NCBI RefSeq assembly: GCF_021183625.1
Contig: NZ_CP089214.1
Span: forward strand, 5,270,001-5,334,000
Direction: 5' to 3'
DNA: 64,000 bases
Origin: Nocardia asteroides
GTDB lineage: Bacteria > Actinomycetota > Actinomycetes > Mycobacteriales > Mycobacteriaceae
In this document: in pieces, positions 17,508 to 25,044 of the stretch
Layout: each line of letters begins with the position of its first letter
Position numbering within the stretch: the stretch's first letter is position 1
Notes under the pieces: model-generated
What the model was told of the DNA's origin: nothing
What the model saw: the letters and a program-made list of their open reading frames with translations, nothing else
Databases searched by the model: none
Program-made: the position numbers and the translations under genes

Positions 17508-17933
17508 CTAGTCGGGTGAGCGGCCCCAGGTGAAGCCCACGCGCACCTCCTGCCCTCCGGGGTCCGAGCCGAAGTGGTCGTAGTCGATCACGACATCGGT
17601 GGCCAGGGCGCGCACGATGTGCCAGCCGAGTCCGCCCGGCACGGGTTCGGCGCGGGCACGGGCGCTGATATACACCCGGAGCAGGGTGGCTTCCTGGCAA
17701 TACTCGTAGCGGACGACCGCCTCGGGGACCGCGACCGCGACCAGTACGGCGGCGATCTCGTTGACGACGAGTTCCAGATCGGCCGCCTCGTCGATTCCCA
17801 GCCCCAGCCCGAATCCGATTGCGAGGGTCAGTACCCGCACCATTCCGAGCTGTTCGGGCCGCGCCCCGATCTGCACCACTACCGGATCCCGCACTGTCGA
17901 GCACCTGTCCTCGCCACTCCCGGATGAATCCAC
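17508..17933 (-). CDS. RsbW-like ATPase-fold (anti-sigma/serine kinase) protein B
   Basis: 141 aa, or 128 aa if the GTG at 17894 is used. It aligns with the convergent neighbour: VVVQIGARPEQLGMVRVLTLAIGFGLGLGIDEAADLELVVNEIAAVL against the same region there, then VRYEYCQEATLLRVYISA and GLGWHIVRALATDVV. Here the N-box keeps Asn (NEIAAVL). The two genes are therefore diverged paralogues, one with and one without the canonical N-box residue. Related proteins inhibit or phosphorylate partner switches controlling sigma factors; no partner gene is seen in the window. Confidence 0.62.
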   Translation of the reverse strand: MDSSGSGEDRCSTVRDPVVVQIGARPEQLGMVRVLTLAIGFGLGLGIDEAADLELVVNEIAAVLVAVAVPEAVVRYEYCQEATLLRVYISARARAEPVPGGLGWHIVRALATDVVIDYDHFGSDPGGQEVRVGFTWGRSPD

Positions 17934-18006
17934 GCGGCCCTACCCGAGCGGCGACCGTCCAACCCGGCGCCGAGCGCTCTTCCACGGCCCTCGGACCCAT
18001 GATTAC

Positions 18007-18181
18007 GGGTCCTTCTGCCGGAAGGGGCCCCGGGAGCGATCTCCTCCAGCTCGGCTTTCAACGGCTCGTCCAAACGCCGGCCGGGCCACTCGGTGACCAG
18101 GTCTGCCGGTGCGATGCCGATCTGCGACAGCAACACTCGTGCAGCGGCTACCGCCTCGGCGCTCGGCGCGGTGGTGGTCAC
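18007..18181 (-). pseudogene. Tyrosine recombinase remnant with internal deletion
   Basis: From GTG 18181 the frame encodes SAEAVAAARVLLSQIGIAP and then ADLVT fused directly to WPGRRLDEPLKAELEEIA. The same two blocks occur in the integrase at 26757-27788 (AARLLLQQMGIAPGDLVT and WPDRRLDEPSKAEFEEMA), but there they are separated by about 37 residues. This copy has thus lost that stretch and everything after about residue 55, including the catalytic domain. Its start overlaps the stop of the AbrB-like remnant, as in the intact module. Confidence 0.75.
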
Positions 18182-18296
18182 GAGGTCGCCTCCGCAAGGG
18201 GGGCGAGCGGGTCGCACACGCTCAGCGTGGTGGGCGGCAGGATCACCATGCGCCGGTGGGTCCGGTGCGCCAACAGCAGGACATGGTCACCGCTCC
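18178..18296 (-). pseudogene. AbrB-like gene remnant (C-terminal part)
   Basis: Read on the minus strand, the segment gives SGDHVLLLAHRTHRRMVIL...TLSVCDPLAPLAEATS and TGA. This aligns with the C-terminal end of the AbrB-like protein at 27785-28216 (SGDRALLVGHRVHDRLLIH...ALDRLF). The N-terminal two thirds are missing and a 12-bp inverted repeat abuts its upstream side. It overlaps the integrase remnant by 4 nt, exactly as the two intact genes overlap. Confidence 0.7.
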
Positions 18297-18322
18297 GGGT
18301 GTTCGAGTGGACTCGAACACCC
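18297..18322. repeat. Perfect 12-bp inverted repeat next to left att
   Basis: GGGTGTTCGAGT, 2 nt, then its exact reverse complement ACTCGAACACCC. A related palindrome lies at 28329-28352 in the same position relative to the second att copy. It may be an operator for the AbrB-like protein or an integrase arm site. Confidence 0.75.
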
Positions 18323-18354
18323 CGCACGCAGAAGCGTCACCAACGACGGGGATC

Positions 18355-18372
18355 TGTGCGCGAGAGGGGACT
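18355..18372. repeat. Attachment site, left copy (tRNA-Leu 3' end fragment)
   Basis: TGTGCGCGAGAGGGGACT is identical over 18 nt to 28385-28402, which covers the 3' end of the tRNA-Leu gene. After it the similarity stops. This is the usual footprint of a tyrosine-recombinase element that restores the tRNA on one side and leaves a 3'-end fragment on the other. Confidence 0.85.
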
Positions 18373-18665
18373 CTGAGCTTGCGCTGCAGCAACTTTGAGA
18401 CACGGAGGTGTACGAGTCGACATAAGATTATGTTGCTGGAGGGTTGCAGTCAACCGCGACGAGGGCCCTTGCGCGGCTGTACTTCGCAGCAAATCTCACA
18501 CGGATCTCCACTTCGTCGTATGCGGCTGGGGAAGGAGCGTTGAGAGTCGCAGCAGTGTGGTTCCAACGGCCCAACCGCGCGGCTGCGGCACGGCGGCAGG
18601 GGGCGCGGGTGCCGCACCGGGAATGTCGATAGCTGGAAGACATATACACCCCTATCCTTCATGAG

Positions 18666-19499
18666 GTGCACAGAGAGTCATCGCGACCTGATTTGGTATC
18701 GCCAGCGACCAGGCGCGCATTCCGTGAACACGCGACCGACATTGTCCTGCGCGAGATCGACGGGATGTGGAATGACGAGGGATTCGCGCCGGGACCGGAG
18801 CCCGAACTCGATGGTCAGCGCCGGAGCCGCTACCAGGGCTACTTGGATGTGGTCGACTGGACCGACCACAGCCATGTGCGGCGCGCTCTTCGGGTCTTCG
18901 AGCGTACAATCGAGGGCTCCGATGAGGCGTATCTCCGCACGGTCAAGCGGGAGCTGGAGCGCGACGGCTATCGACTCGAAGCCAACGGTCGAATCACCGG
19001 CGGTTCGGCCGCACAGTTGCGTGATGGCGCGCTTGCCGCAGTCGCGGACGCATCGGCGCTTCGGGAGCACCTTGAGCGAATCGGGCGGGCTGTAGAGAGC
19101 GAGGATCCCGCCCAGGTTATCGGCTCGGCGAAGGAACTAATCGAGAGCACCGCCAAGATCGTGCTCATCGAGCGAAGCTTGCCTGTGAACGACAAAGACG
19201 ACCTACCCAAGTTGGTCGGTCTCGCCGAGCAAGCCCTGCTCGTGCACCCGAAGAATTTTACGGTCGGACCGGATACAAACGATGCTGTGCGCAAGATTCT
19301 AGGTGCCGCAATCACCGTTACGACAGGAATCGCAGAACTGCGCAACCGCGGTTATGGAACTGGGCACGGGCAAGTCGCTAAACGCGTAGGGCTCAGCGCG
19401 CGGCATGCGCATCTTGCACTCAATGGCGCCCGCATGTGGTGCGAATTCATGCTGGATACACTCGCGGATCCGAACGCGCCTTGGCGCGATCAACCCTGA
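18666..19499 (+). CDS. Abortive-infection (Abi_C-type) protein
   Basis: 277 aa from a GTG. The C-terminal half has the pattern of the abortive infection C-terminal domain: ASALREHLERIGRAVES, SAKELIESTAKIVL, DDLPKLVGLAEQALL, then GIAELRNRGYGTGHG and ARHAHLALNGARMWCEFML. The N-terminal ~120 residues are charged and helical. Proteins with this domain are linked to phage exclusion, but the mechanism is not known for this type. It is the first cargo gene inside the left att site, alone on the plus strand, with lower GC than the flanks. The 18373-18665 stretch upstream has no other gene and should hold its promoter. Confidence 0.75.
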   Translation: MHRESSRPDLVSPATRRAFREHATDIVLREIDGMWNDEGFAPGPEPELDGQRRSRYQGYLDVVDWTDHSHVRRALRVFERTIEGSDEAYLRTVKRELERDGYRLEANGRITGGSAAQLRDGALAAVADASALREHLERIGRAVESEDPAQVIGSAKELIESTAKIVLIERSLPVNDKDDLPKLVGLAEQALLVHPKNFTVGPDTNDAVRKILGAAITVTTGIAELRNRGYGTGHGQVAKRVGLSARHAHLALNGARMWCEFMLDTLADPNAPWRDQP

Positions 19500-19668
19500 C
19501 ATAGTGCTGCGTGAAGGCCTATTCGTGTAGAGAGTTTGCAGCAATCGAGATGCCCGCGCAGTGTTGCGAAACCGGGGTCGGAGTCGCACCATCAGCGCGA
19601 AACTTTGGATTGGTAGCACGATCTTCGAGCAAGACTCCAAAGCGTTAGGCGATGTTGTGAAGTCGCGG

Positions 19669-20181
19669 TCATTCGTCGTGTGGCCCTTGATCGATGGCTG
19701 CAATGTGAACGCATGCGAGGTCGCGGACGGCCAGTTTGTCATAGCGGGTAGCGACGGCTCGGTGTTGTCTAAGCTGGTGGATGCCGCGTTCGACAGCGTT
19801 GCGGTCGCGGTAGACGACCGGATCGGATGCCAGGGGCTGGCCCCCGGCCCGGCCGCGGTGGCGTGCGTGGTCGGCCGGGCTCGGGATCGTGGCCGCGATG
19901 CCGTGGCGGTGTAGCCAGGCCCGGTTGGCACGTGAGGAGCAGGCCTTGTCATCCAGCTTCTGAGCTGGCCGCTTTCTAACCCGCCCCCGCCCGTGGCGTG
20001 GGACCGCGATTGCATCGAGGGCAGGCGGCAAGTGCGGGCTGTCACCGGCTTGCCCCGCTCGAACCGCAGCCGTTTCGCTGGCCACGACGTTCCCGGTCGG
20101 CGGATGTTTGGCTTGGTCGCTAAACACCAGCACCGGAGACCTCGCCACGTCACTTCGTTGGGATATGCGATGACTCAACAA
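19669..20181 (-). pseudogene. IS5-family transposase remnant (C-terminal half)
   Basis: The frame encodes AVPRHGRGRVRKRPAQ, KACSSRANRAWLHRHGIAATIP, GGQPLASDPVVYRDRNAVE and GIHQLRQHRAVATRYDKLA. This is the end of an IS5-group DDE transposase, including the conserved RN-VER region with the last catalytic Glu. The N-terminal half with the first Asp residues is absent and terminal repeats are not seen. It is a dead fragment between the Abi_C gene and the truncated helicase-like gene. The spacer 19500-19668 holds nothing recognisable. Confidence 0.7.
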
Positions 20182-20227
20182 ATCTCAGACGGCCCGGTGC
20201 GACCCGCGCGGATCATTTTGCAGCTGC

Positions 20228-21067
20228 CTAGTGCTGAGTAGGTTCAGATAGTGAAATTCGCAAGGATGCTGTATCGGCCTGAATATCGATTTCGAGCGTG
20301 AACTCCAGCCCAGTGTCTAAAATCAATTCAACATCGGTATGGTCCTCGGACTGGATTTGAGCAACTACCGTCTGCTCTTTATATAGAACTATTGGTTGGG
20401 GTATGACTCCTCCTCGTGCGGGCTCTAGCGACAAGGCCGCATTTTGATTCAACGCCGTGTCGTTGACCATGCGTAAGTTGACAGTTGCGACACCGTTTTC
20501 CAGCAGTGCCTTCAGAAGGCTTCGACTTCGAATTCTCGTGAATTCAAGCAGATCAAGAACCTCAGAAGGTGATGCAGCAAATTGCTCCCTCCATTCGGAT
20601 ATTCCCATCGATGCCAGCCAGGAACGTAGGTCTTCGCGTGTCGACGAGATTTCCGCTGGCATTTCTCGTATGATTGCGTGAGCAAGCCGACGCGACCGGA
20701 TCCCGGAAATCATGAGAAGCAGTGCACGCTCATTGTTCACGCCATAACGGATAAAGCCACCCAGTTCTGGGCAGAAGGAAATATCCGACCCGACTTCTTC
20801 AAGTCCGTTGTTCACCAGCTCGACCAGGGCTCCGATAGTCCATGCCAAGAAATGTTCGAAATGTTTAGTTACGGCATCGACCATCTGCTCGATGCGCCAG
20901 CTGGGGTCACTGACTGAGTCGAGGTGCTCGTCCGCAAGTGCAGGCAAAGAGTTTCCCGAAATCCAACCGACCAAAAGATCTACCGGCTCCACATCAAGAT
21001 TTGCTCCCCTGGTGGTCACTCTAAACCGCCATTCTGGGGCTTCAGGAAGTTTGAGCAAGGCTGCCAC
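20228..21067 (-). pseudogene. 5'-truncated helicase-like (defence-type) protein
   Basis: 279 aa in an open frame that begins at a GTG only 7 nt from the end of the adjacent IS, so the N-terminal part has probably been cut away. The sequence WRIEQMVDAVTKHFEHFLAWTIGALVELVNNGLEEVG, LPxIRYGVN-like FIRYGVNNERALLLMISGIRSRRLAHAII, and LLEFTRIRSRSLLKALLENGV resembles the C-terminal part of large DEAD/DEAH helicases in actinobacterial defence islands. I recall this similarity and cannot verify it. No helicase motifs I-VI are present. If both ISs are removed, the frame continues only ~9 codons into 22859 onward before a stop, so the 5' part was deleted rather than simply interrupted. Confidence 0.4.
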
Positions 21068-21074
21068 AACCTTA

Positions 21075-21978
21075 GACCGTGTCTCATGTGGGCCGGGCGA
21101 CCTTCGTCAGCTTCTTGTATCCGGTCAACGCCGCCGCCAGGGTGAGGAAGCCCAGGAAGTGCGCGGCTTTGCGGTCGTAGCGCAGGTTGAGCCGGTGATA
21201 GCCGGTCAGCCAGGAGATCGTTCGCTCGATCACCCACCGGTGCCGGCCGAGGCGTTCGCTGGACTCGACGCCCTTGCGAGCGATCCGGACTCCGATGCCG
21301 CGGTCGCGGACCCACGCGCGGACTTCGGCGTGGTCGTAGGCTTTGTCGGCGTGCAGTTTCGCCGGTCGGCGCCGGCGTGGGCCGCGTCGTGACCGGACGG
21401 CCGGGATCGCCCGTACCAGCGGTCGCAGGGCTTGGGCATCGTTGGTGTTGGCCGCCGACACCGCGACCGCCAGGGGGATTCCGGCAGCGTCGGAGAGCAC
21501 GTGCAGTTTCGAACCGGACTTGGCGCGGTCCACCGGGCTCGGACCGGTCAGATCGCCCCCCTTTTCGCCCTGACCGATGCGGCGTCGACCACCGCACGAG
21601 TCCGGTCGATCGAGCCGGTCGCACCGAGTTCGTCGAGGACCGCTCGATGAAGCCTGCGCCACACTCCGGCCTCGGTCCACGCGGTGAACCGGCGATGCGC
21701 CGTGGGAACCGAGACCCCGAACGAGGGCGGCAACATCCGCCACGCACACCCGCTGGTCAGCACGAACACCACTGCGGTGAACACCGCCCGCTCATCGACC
21801 GGCGCGGTCCCGCCGCCCTGGACACGAGCCTCGAACTTCGGCAGCAGCGGCTCGACCAGCGGCCACAAACCGTCCGGCACCAGCCGCTGCGACAACACAT
21901 CGACCACGACCAGACATCATGCAACACAGCCCATTACCCGCGCCGCCCAGACGAACACTTACGACGTGAGACACGGTC
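21075..21978 (-). mobile_element. Insertion sequence A (IS5 family)
   Basis: 904 bp with terminal inverted repeats GACCGTGTCTCA and TGAGACACGGTC. It is flanked by TTA on both sides (21072-21074 and 21979-21981), a plausible 3-bp target duplication. One transposase in two frames is carried on the minus strand. Confidence 0.88.
21084..21907 (-). CDS. Transposase of IS A (two frames, frameshift fusion)
   Basis: The upstream frame (21548-21907) encodes an N-terminal part with MLPPSFGVSVPTAHRRFTAW and GATGSIDRTRAVVDAASV, which carries the first DDE Asp. The downstream frame ends at 21084 and has GPSPVDRAKSGSKLHVLSD, LHADKAYDHAEVR and ERLGRHRWVIERTISWL with the remaining acidic residues. They overlap at the run AAAAGGGGGG, a typical slippery sequence for a -1 shift in IS5/IS427-type elements. 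Both halves are otherwise intact, so the IS may be active. Confidence 0.85.
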
Positions 21979-21981
21979 TTA

Positions 21982-22855
21982 CTGATCAGTTCAGAATGAG
22001 ATGTCGTAGGCAGATCATGGAGCAGGCCAGGCTCAGCAGGGCTTGATGGACATCGGCGCGGCGTTCGGTGCGGACACGCAGTCGGCGGTAGTTCTTGATC
22101 CAGGCGAAGGTCCGTTCGACCGGCCAGCGGTGGGTGCCGAGACCGGATCCGTGGCCGGTGCCGCGGCGGGCGATGAGCGGGGTGATGCCGCGGGCGCGGA
22201 CCAGGCGGCGGTACTTGTCGTGGTCGTAGCCGCGGTCGGCGTAGATCCGCCGCGGCCGGCGAAGCGGGCGCCCGAGCATGCCTCGGATGGGCGGGATGGC
22301 TTCGATCAGTGGGAGCAGCTGGGTGACGTCGTGGCGGTTCCCGCCGGTCAGGAGGACTGCGAGGGGGATTCCGGTGGCGTCGGTGATCAGGTGGTGCTTG
22401 GAGCCGGGTCGTGCGCGGTCGACCGGGCTGGGGCCGGTGTGGGCCCCCCTTTGAGCGCGCGCAGGTGGGTCGCGTCGACGAGGGCGGCCGACAGGTCCAG
22501 CTTTCCGGCCGCGCGGAGTTCGGCGAGGAGTTCTTCGTGCAGTCGCTGCCACACCCCGGCCTCGTGCCACTCGGTGAGCCGCCGCCAGCAGGTGGCCCCG
22601 GAGGCGCCGAACAATGCGGTGGGCAGCCGGTTCCATCCGATGCCGGTACGGGTGACGAACAAGATGCCCTCGAGGGCGGCACGGTCGTCGGCTCGTCTGC
22701 GTCCGGGGTAGCGGAAACGTCTGGGCTGCTGCGGGATCAAGGGTTGCAGTCGCGTCCACAGTTCATCGGTCAGGATCTCCTCACGCACACCGGCATCATC
22801 GATGCCGTTGCTGGGCAGGAGAAGACGACACGCCAGTTCATTCTGAACTGATCTC
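21982..22855 (-). mobile_element. Insertion sequence B, copy 1 (IS5 family)
   Basis: 874 bp. The ends share GATCAGTTCAGAATGA as an inverted repeat. TTA flanks it at 21979-21981, shared with IS A, and at 22856-22858. Two further copies lie at 54879-55752 and 55756-56629. Confidence 0.9.
21986..22788 (-). CDS. Transposase of IS B copy 1
   Basis: The first frame (22788 down to 22387) starts MREEILTDELWTRLQPLIP and contains FVTRTGIGWNRLP and LDLSAALVDATHLRALKGG. The second frame, ending at 21986, continues GPSPVDRARPGSKHHLITD, YADRGYDHDKYRRLV and HRWPVERTFAWIKNYRRL, giving the complete DDE set. The switch occurs at AAAGGGGGG, consistent with programmed -1 frameshifting. The end of the coding region lies within the right inverted repeat. 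Confidence 0.87.
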
Positions 22856-22884
22856 TTAGGATGATCGAACGAAATCCCAGCACG

Positions 22885-24477
22885 TTATGAAACTGCAACA
22901 TCCTGGATGCAAGAGGTGTACTCGAGAGGAGTGAGGGGTTGAGGCGGCGAATTGTGGTGGGGCGTTGCAGGAGTGCGGGGTACTGAGCGAAGTGGGCGCG
23001 AGTTGCTGTCGCGGTGGCCCGGTGTGGCGGTCGATGACGATGGTCGGGAGCTGCGGTCGTTCTGCCGATGTGGTCGACGGGGAGCGGTGATGCGGGCTGG
23101 TCGCCTCGGTAGGCGAATCCGGGTGCACAATCGCCGCGCTGGGATGCGCTTAGCTACTCCGCGGGCCGTCGCCGCGGCAGCTGGCCGTGGGGCCTCGTCC
23201 ACCGGTTTCCGTAGGCGTCGCTGAACGCGACGTCGCCCGGGGCAGCCGCCGTGCACCTCGTAGACCACGGCTGCCTCCGTGCCGGCTGCGATGCGGTCGG
23301 GGTGGGCATTCGGCATGGCGGCCATCGCGCTGCTGAAGAAACTGCTGGCGGTACTCATCGCCTGATCCTCGATGGCGGAGGTGCTGAGAGCGCCCAGGGC
23401 TTCGAGGGGAGTGCCGATCAGGGGATTCAAGGGACCGAATCTCGCTCGAAGCCTCGCGCGCACGTCTGCCTCGTAGGTCCGCCACAGCTCGCGGTGGCCT
23501 TTGGCGGGAACGCACTCGTTCTCTGTGCGGTGGCCCGCGGCATCGACGGGGTGGATGTCGACGTGGAGCTCGGTGATCGGTGTGGCGCTGCCGTTGCGCA
23601 CGGCGATCTCCCAGAAGCAGTCCGGGTAGCCCGGAGCCGGTCGCGGGTCGGCCACCACACGTCGTGCTTCGTCGAACTCGTAGCTGTGGTCGGTCGCCGC
23701 GTGTTCCACGGCGGTCTGCGAGACGCCGGCAGGAGGAAAGCCGAAGAGCACCAGGTCGCCGGCCACATAGACGCTTCGCCGGCGGGGTTCGGGTCGGTCT
23801 GCCGTCCGCAGGCGCTGTCGCGTGGCGCGATAGAGCTCCTCGAGTGTCAGCCCGGGTTGTTGCCGAGCGCTGGCCAAGAGGGCGCCGGTGAACGCCGTGT
23901 ACTCCTCGGCCTCCGGAGCGAAGGAAGGTTCGTTCGAGGCGGAAGAGGTGAGGGTGTACGTTCCCTGGATCTCGAATCGGCCGATGTGTCGGGACTCCAT
24001 CTCGCCCATGGACTCGAAGGCTCGGCCGGAGTAGCAGCAGTCCAGGATCAGGACTCGTATCTCGGCGGGACTGTCCAGCAGGGTCTCGCGCAGTGTCTCG
24101 AATGGCAAGGCGGTGTAGGACAGGCGTCGCGGGTGTGTACCGGGCAGGCCGAGGAACAGCCGTCCGCGGCTGTCGACGAGCCCGTGGCCGGTGTAGTACA
24201 CCAGCAGCACATCTTCGGCTGCGCGAGCTGCCGCGTCGAGGGTGCTCCCGATCTCGTCGAATTCCTGGGGGCTGTCCACCACCGCGCAGTGCTCGGGGTC
24301 GAAGGATCCCGGGCCGGGCTCGGTGAGCAGTTGCTGGAGCCCGCGCAGGTTGGCGGGTACCGCGTCCAGTGCCGGGAGCGCTTCGGCCAGGTCCGAAGCG
24401 GATGATTCGTCGGTTCGGTATTGGCCGACACCGATCAGGACCGCCCGGGATCGGCCGGCGTCCGGTCGTCGCGTCAT
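22885..24477 (-). CDS. Caspase-family (C14) peptidase, conflict-system effector, C-terminal frameshift
   Basis: 530 aa as encoded. The N-terminal peptidase domain begins AVLIGVGQYRTDE and has the catalytic His in YYTGHGLVD (about residue 95) and the catalytic Cys in ILDCCYSGRAF (about residue 148), so the dyad is intact. After ~400 residues the sequence turns into Arg/Pro-rich translation of an alternative frame. At the run CCCCGGG (23236-23242), deleting one base restores GDVAFSDAYGNRWTRPHG and a stop at 23154, which looks like a natural end. The ATG overlaps the EACC1 stop (ATGA). Caspase plus EACC1 pairs belong to NTP- or effector-based conflict systems of multicellular bacteria (family knowledge), thought to cause cell death on infection. 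Confidence 0.82.
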   Translation of the reverse strand: MTRRPDAGRSRAVLIGVGQYRTDESSASDLAEALPALDAVPANLRGLQQLLTEPGPGSFDPEHCAVVDSPQEFDEIGSTLDAAARAAEDVLLVYYTGHGLVDSRGRLFLGLPGTHPRRLSYTALPFETLRETLLDSPAEIRVLILDCCYSGRAFESMGEMESRHIGRFEIQGTYTLTSSASNEPSFAPEAEEYTAFTGALLASARQQPGLTLEELYRATRQRLRTADRPEPRRRSVYVAGDLVLFGFPPAGVSQTAVEHAATDHSYEFDEARRVVADPRPAPGYPDCFWEIAVRNGSATPITELHVDIHPVDAAGHRTENECVPAKGHRELWRTYEADVRARLRARFGPLNPLIGTPLEALGALSTSAIEDQAMSTASSFFSSAMAAMPNAHPDRIAAGTEAAVVYEVHGGCPGRRRVQRRLRKPVDEAPRPAAAATARGVAKRIPARRLCTRIRLPRRPARITAPRRPHRQNDRSSRPSSSTATPGHRDSNSRPLRSVPRTPATPHHNSPPQPLTPLEYTSCIQDVAVS

Positions 24478-24860
24478 CGAGCGCGGGTCTGGGAATCGAG
24501 CAGCCGCTGCAGGTGCTCGAACGTCTCCTTCTGCTTGACCCTATTGGCGTCGAGTGAGACCTCGGTGCCGTCGGGAAGCGTGAGGGAGAGCGAGAGGTCG
24601 GAGTGCCGAGTCGCGAACCATGCCCTGAGCGAACTGACCAGGACGGTGCCGGCCCCGCCGGCGCCGAGTGCGACCGTCACTACGTCCGCGACACCACCCA
24701 TCTGCCCGTCCCGCGGCGGCTGACTGTGAAGTTGCGCTCGCCCGCGCAGAGCATCGTCACGGCGAAACCAATCCAGCAGTTGGATCAGCTCTGCGTGTTC
24801 GCCGCCGATCTCGATCGGTACCTGCCCACCCTGATTCGACATACGGCTATCGTGCCGCAA
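24474..24860 (-). CDS. Effector-associated constant component EACC1-like protein
   Basis: 128 aa from a TTG, or 122 aa from the ATG at 24842, which I prefer. The pattern LIQLLDWFRRDDALRGRAQL, GQMGGVADVVTVALGAGG, VLVSSLRAWFATR and LPDGTEVSLDANRV is that of EACC1, a small protein encoded next to caspase, trypsin or TIR effectors in actinobacteria. It has a predicted hydrophobic segment around residues 58-80. The TGA overlaps the caspase ATG, so the two are translated together. A third, variable component of such systems is not seen here. Confidence 0.75.
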   Translation of the reverse strand: MRHDSRMSNQGGQVPIEIGGEHAELIQLLDWFRRDDALRGRAQLHSQPPRDGQMGGVADVVTVALGAGGAGTVLVSSLRAWFATRHSDLSLSLTLPDGTEVSLDANRVKQKETFEHLQRLLDSQTRAR

Positions 24861-25044
24861 CCCACTGACACTCCTCGTCGAGATCGTGTTCGGCAGATGC
24901 CGCCTCTTCTCATGCTTCCGAATGGAAGCGTGTCATTGGCAGCTGTACGGCTGCGATGTCCTGCGATCAGACGATAGTTCGGGCCTTCAGAGCGGTGCTA
25001 GAACTTTGCGGGACTGCAAGTCGGCCATGAACCCGGAGGTAGCC

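Noticed and set aside
22856..23128. Short minus-strand frame between IS B and the caspase gene
   Set aside because: Overlaps the caspase tail, has no features, and is rich in Pro/Ser/His as random high-GC translation is.
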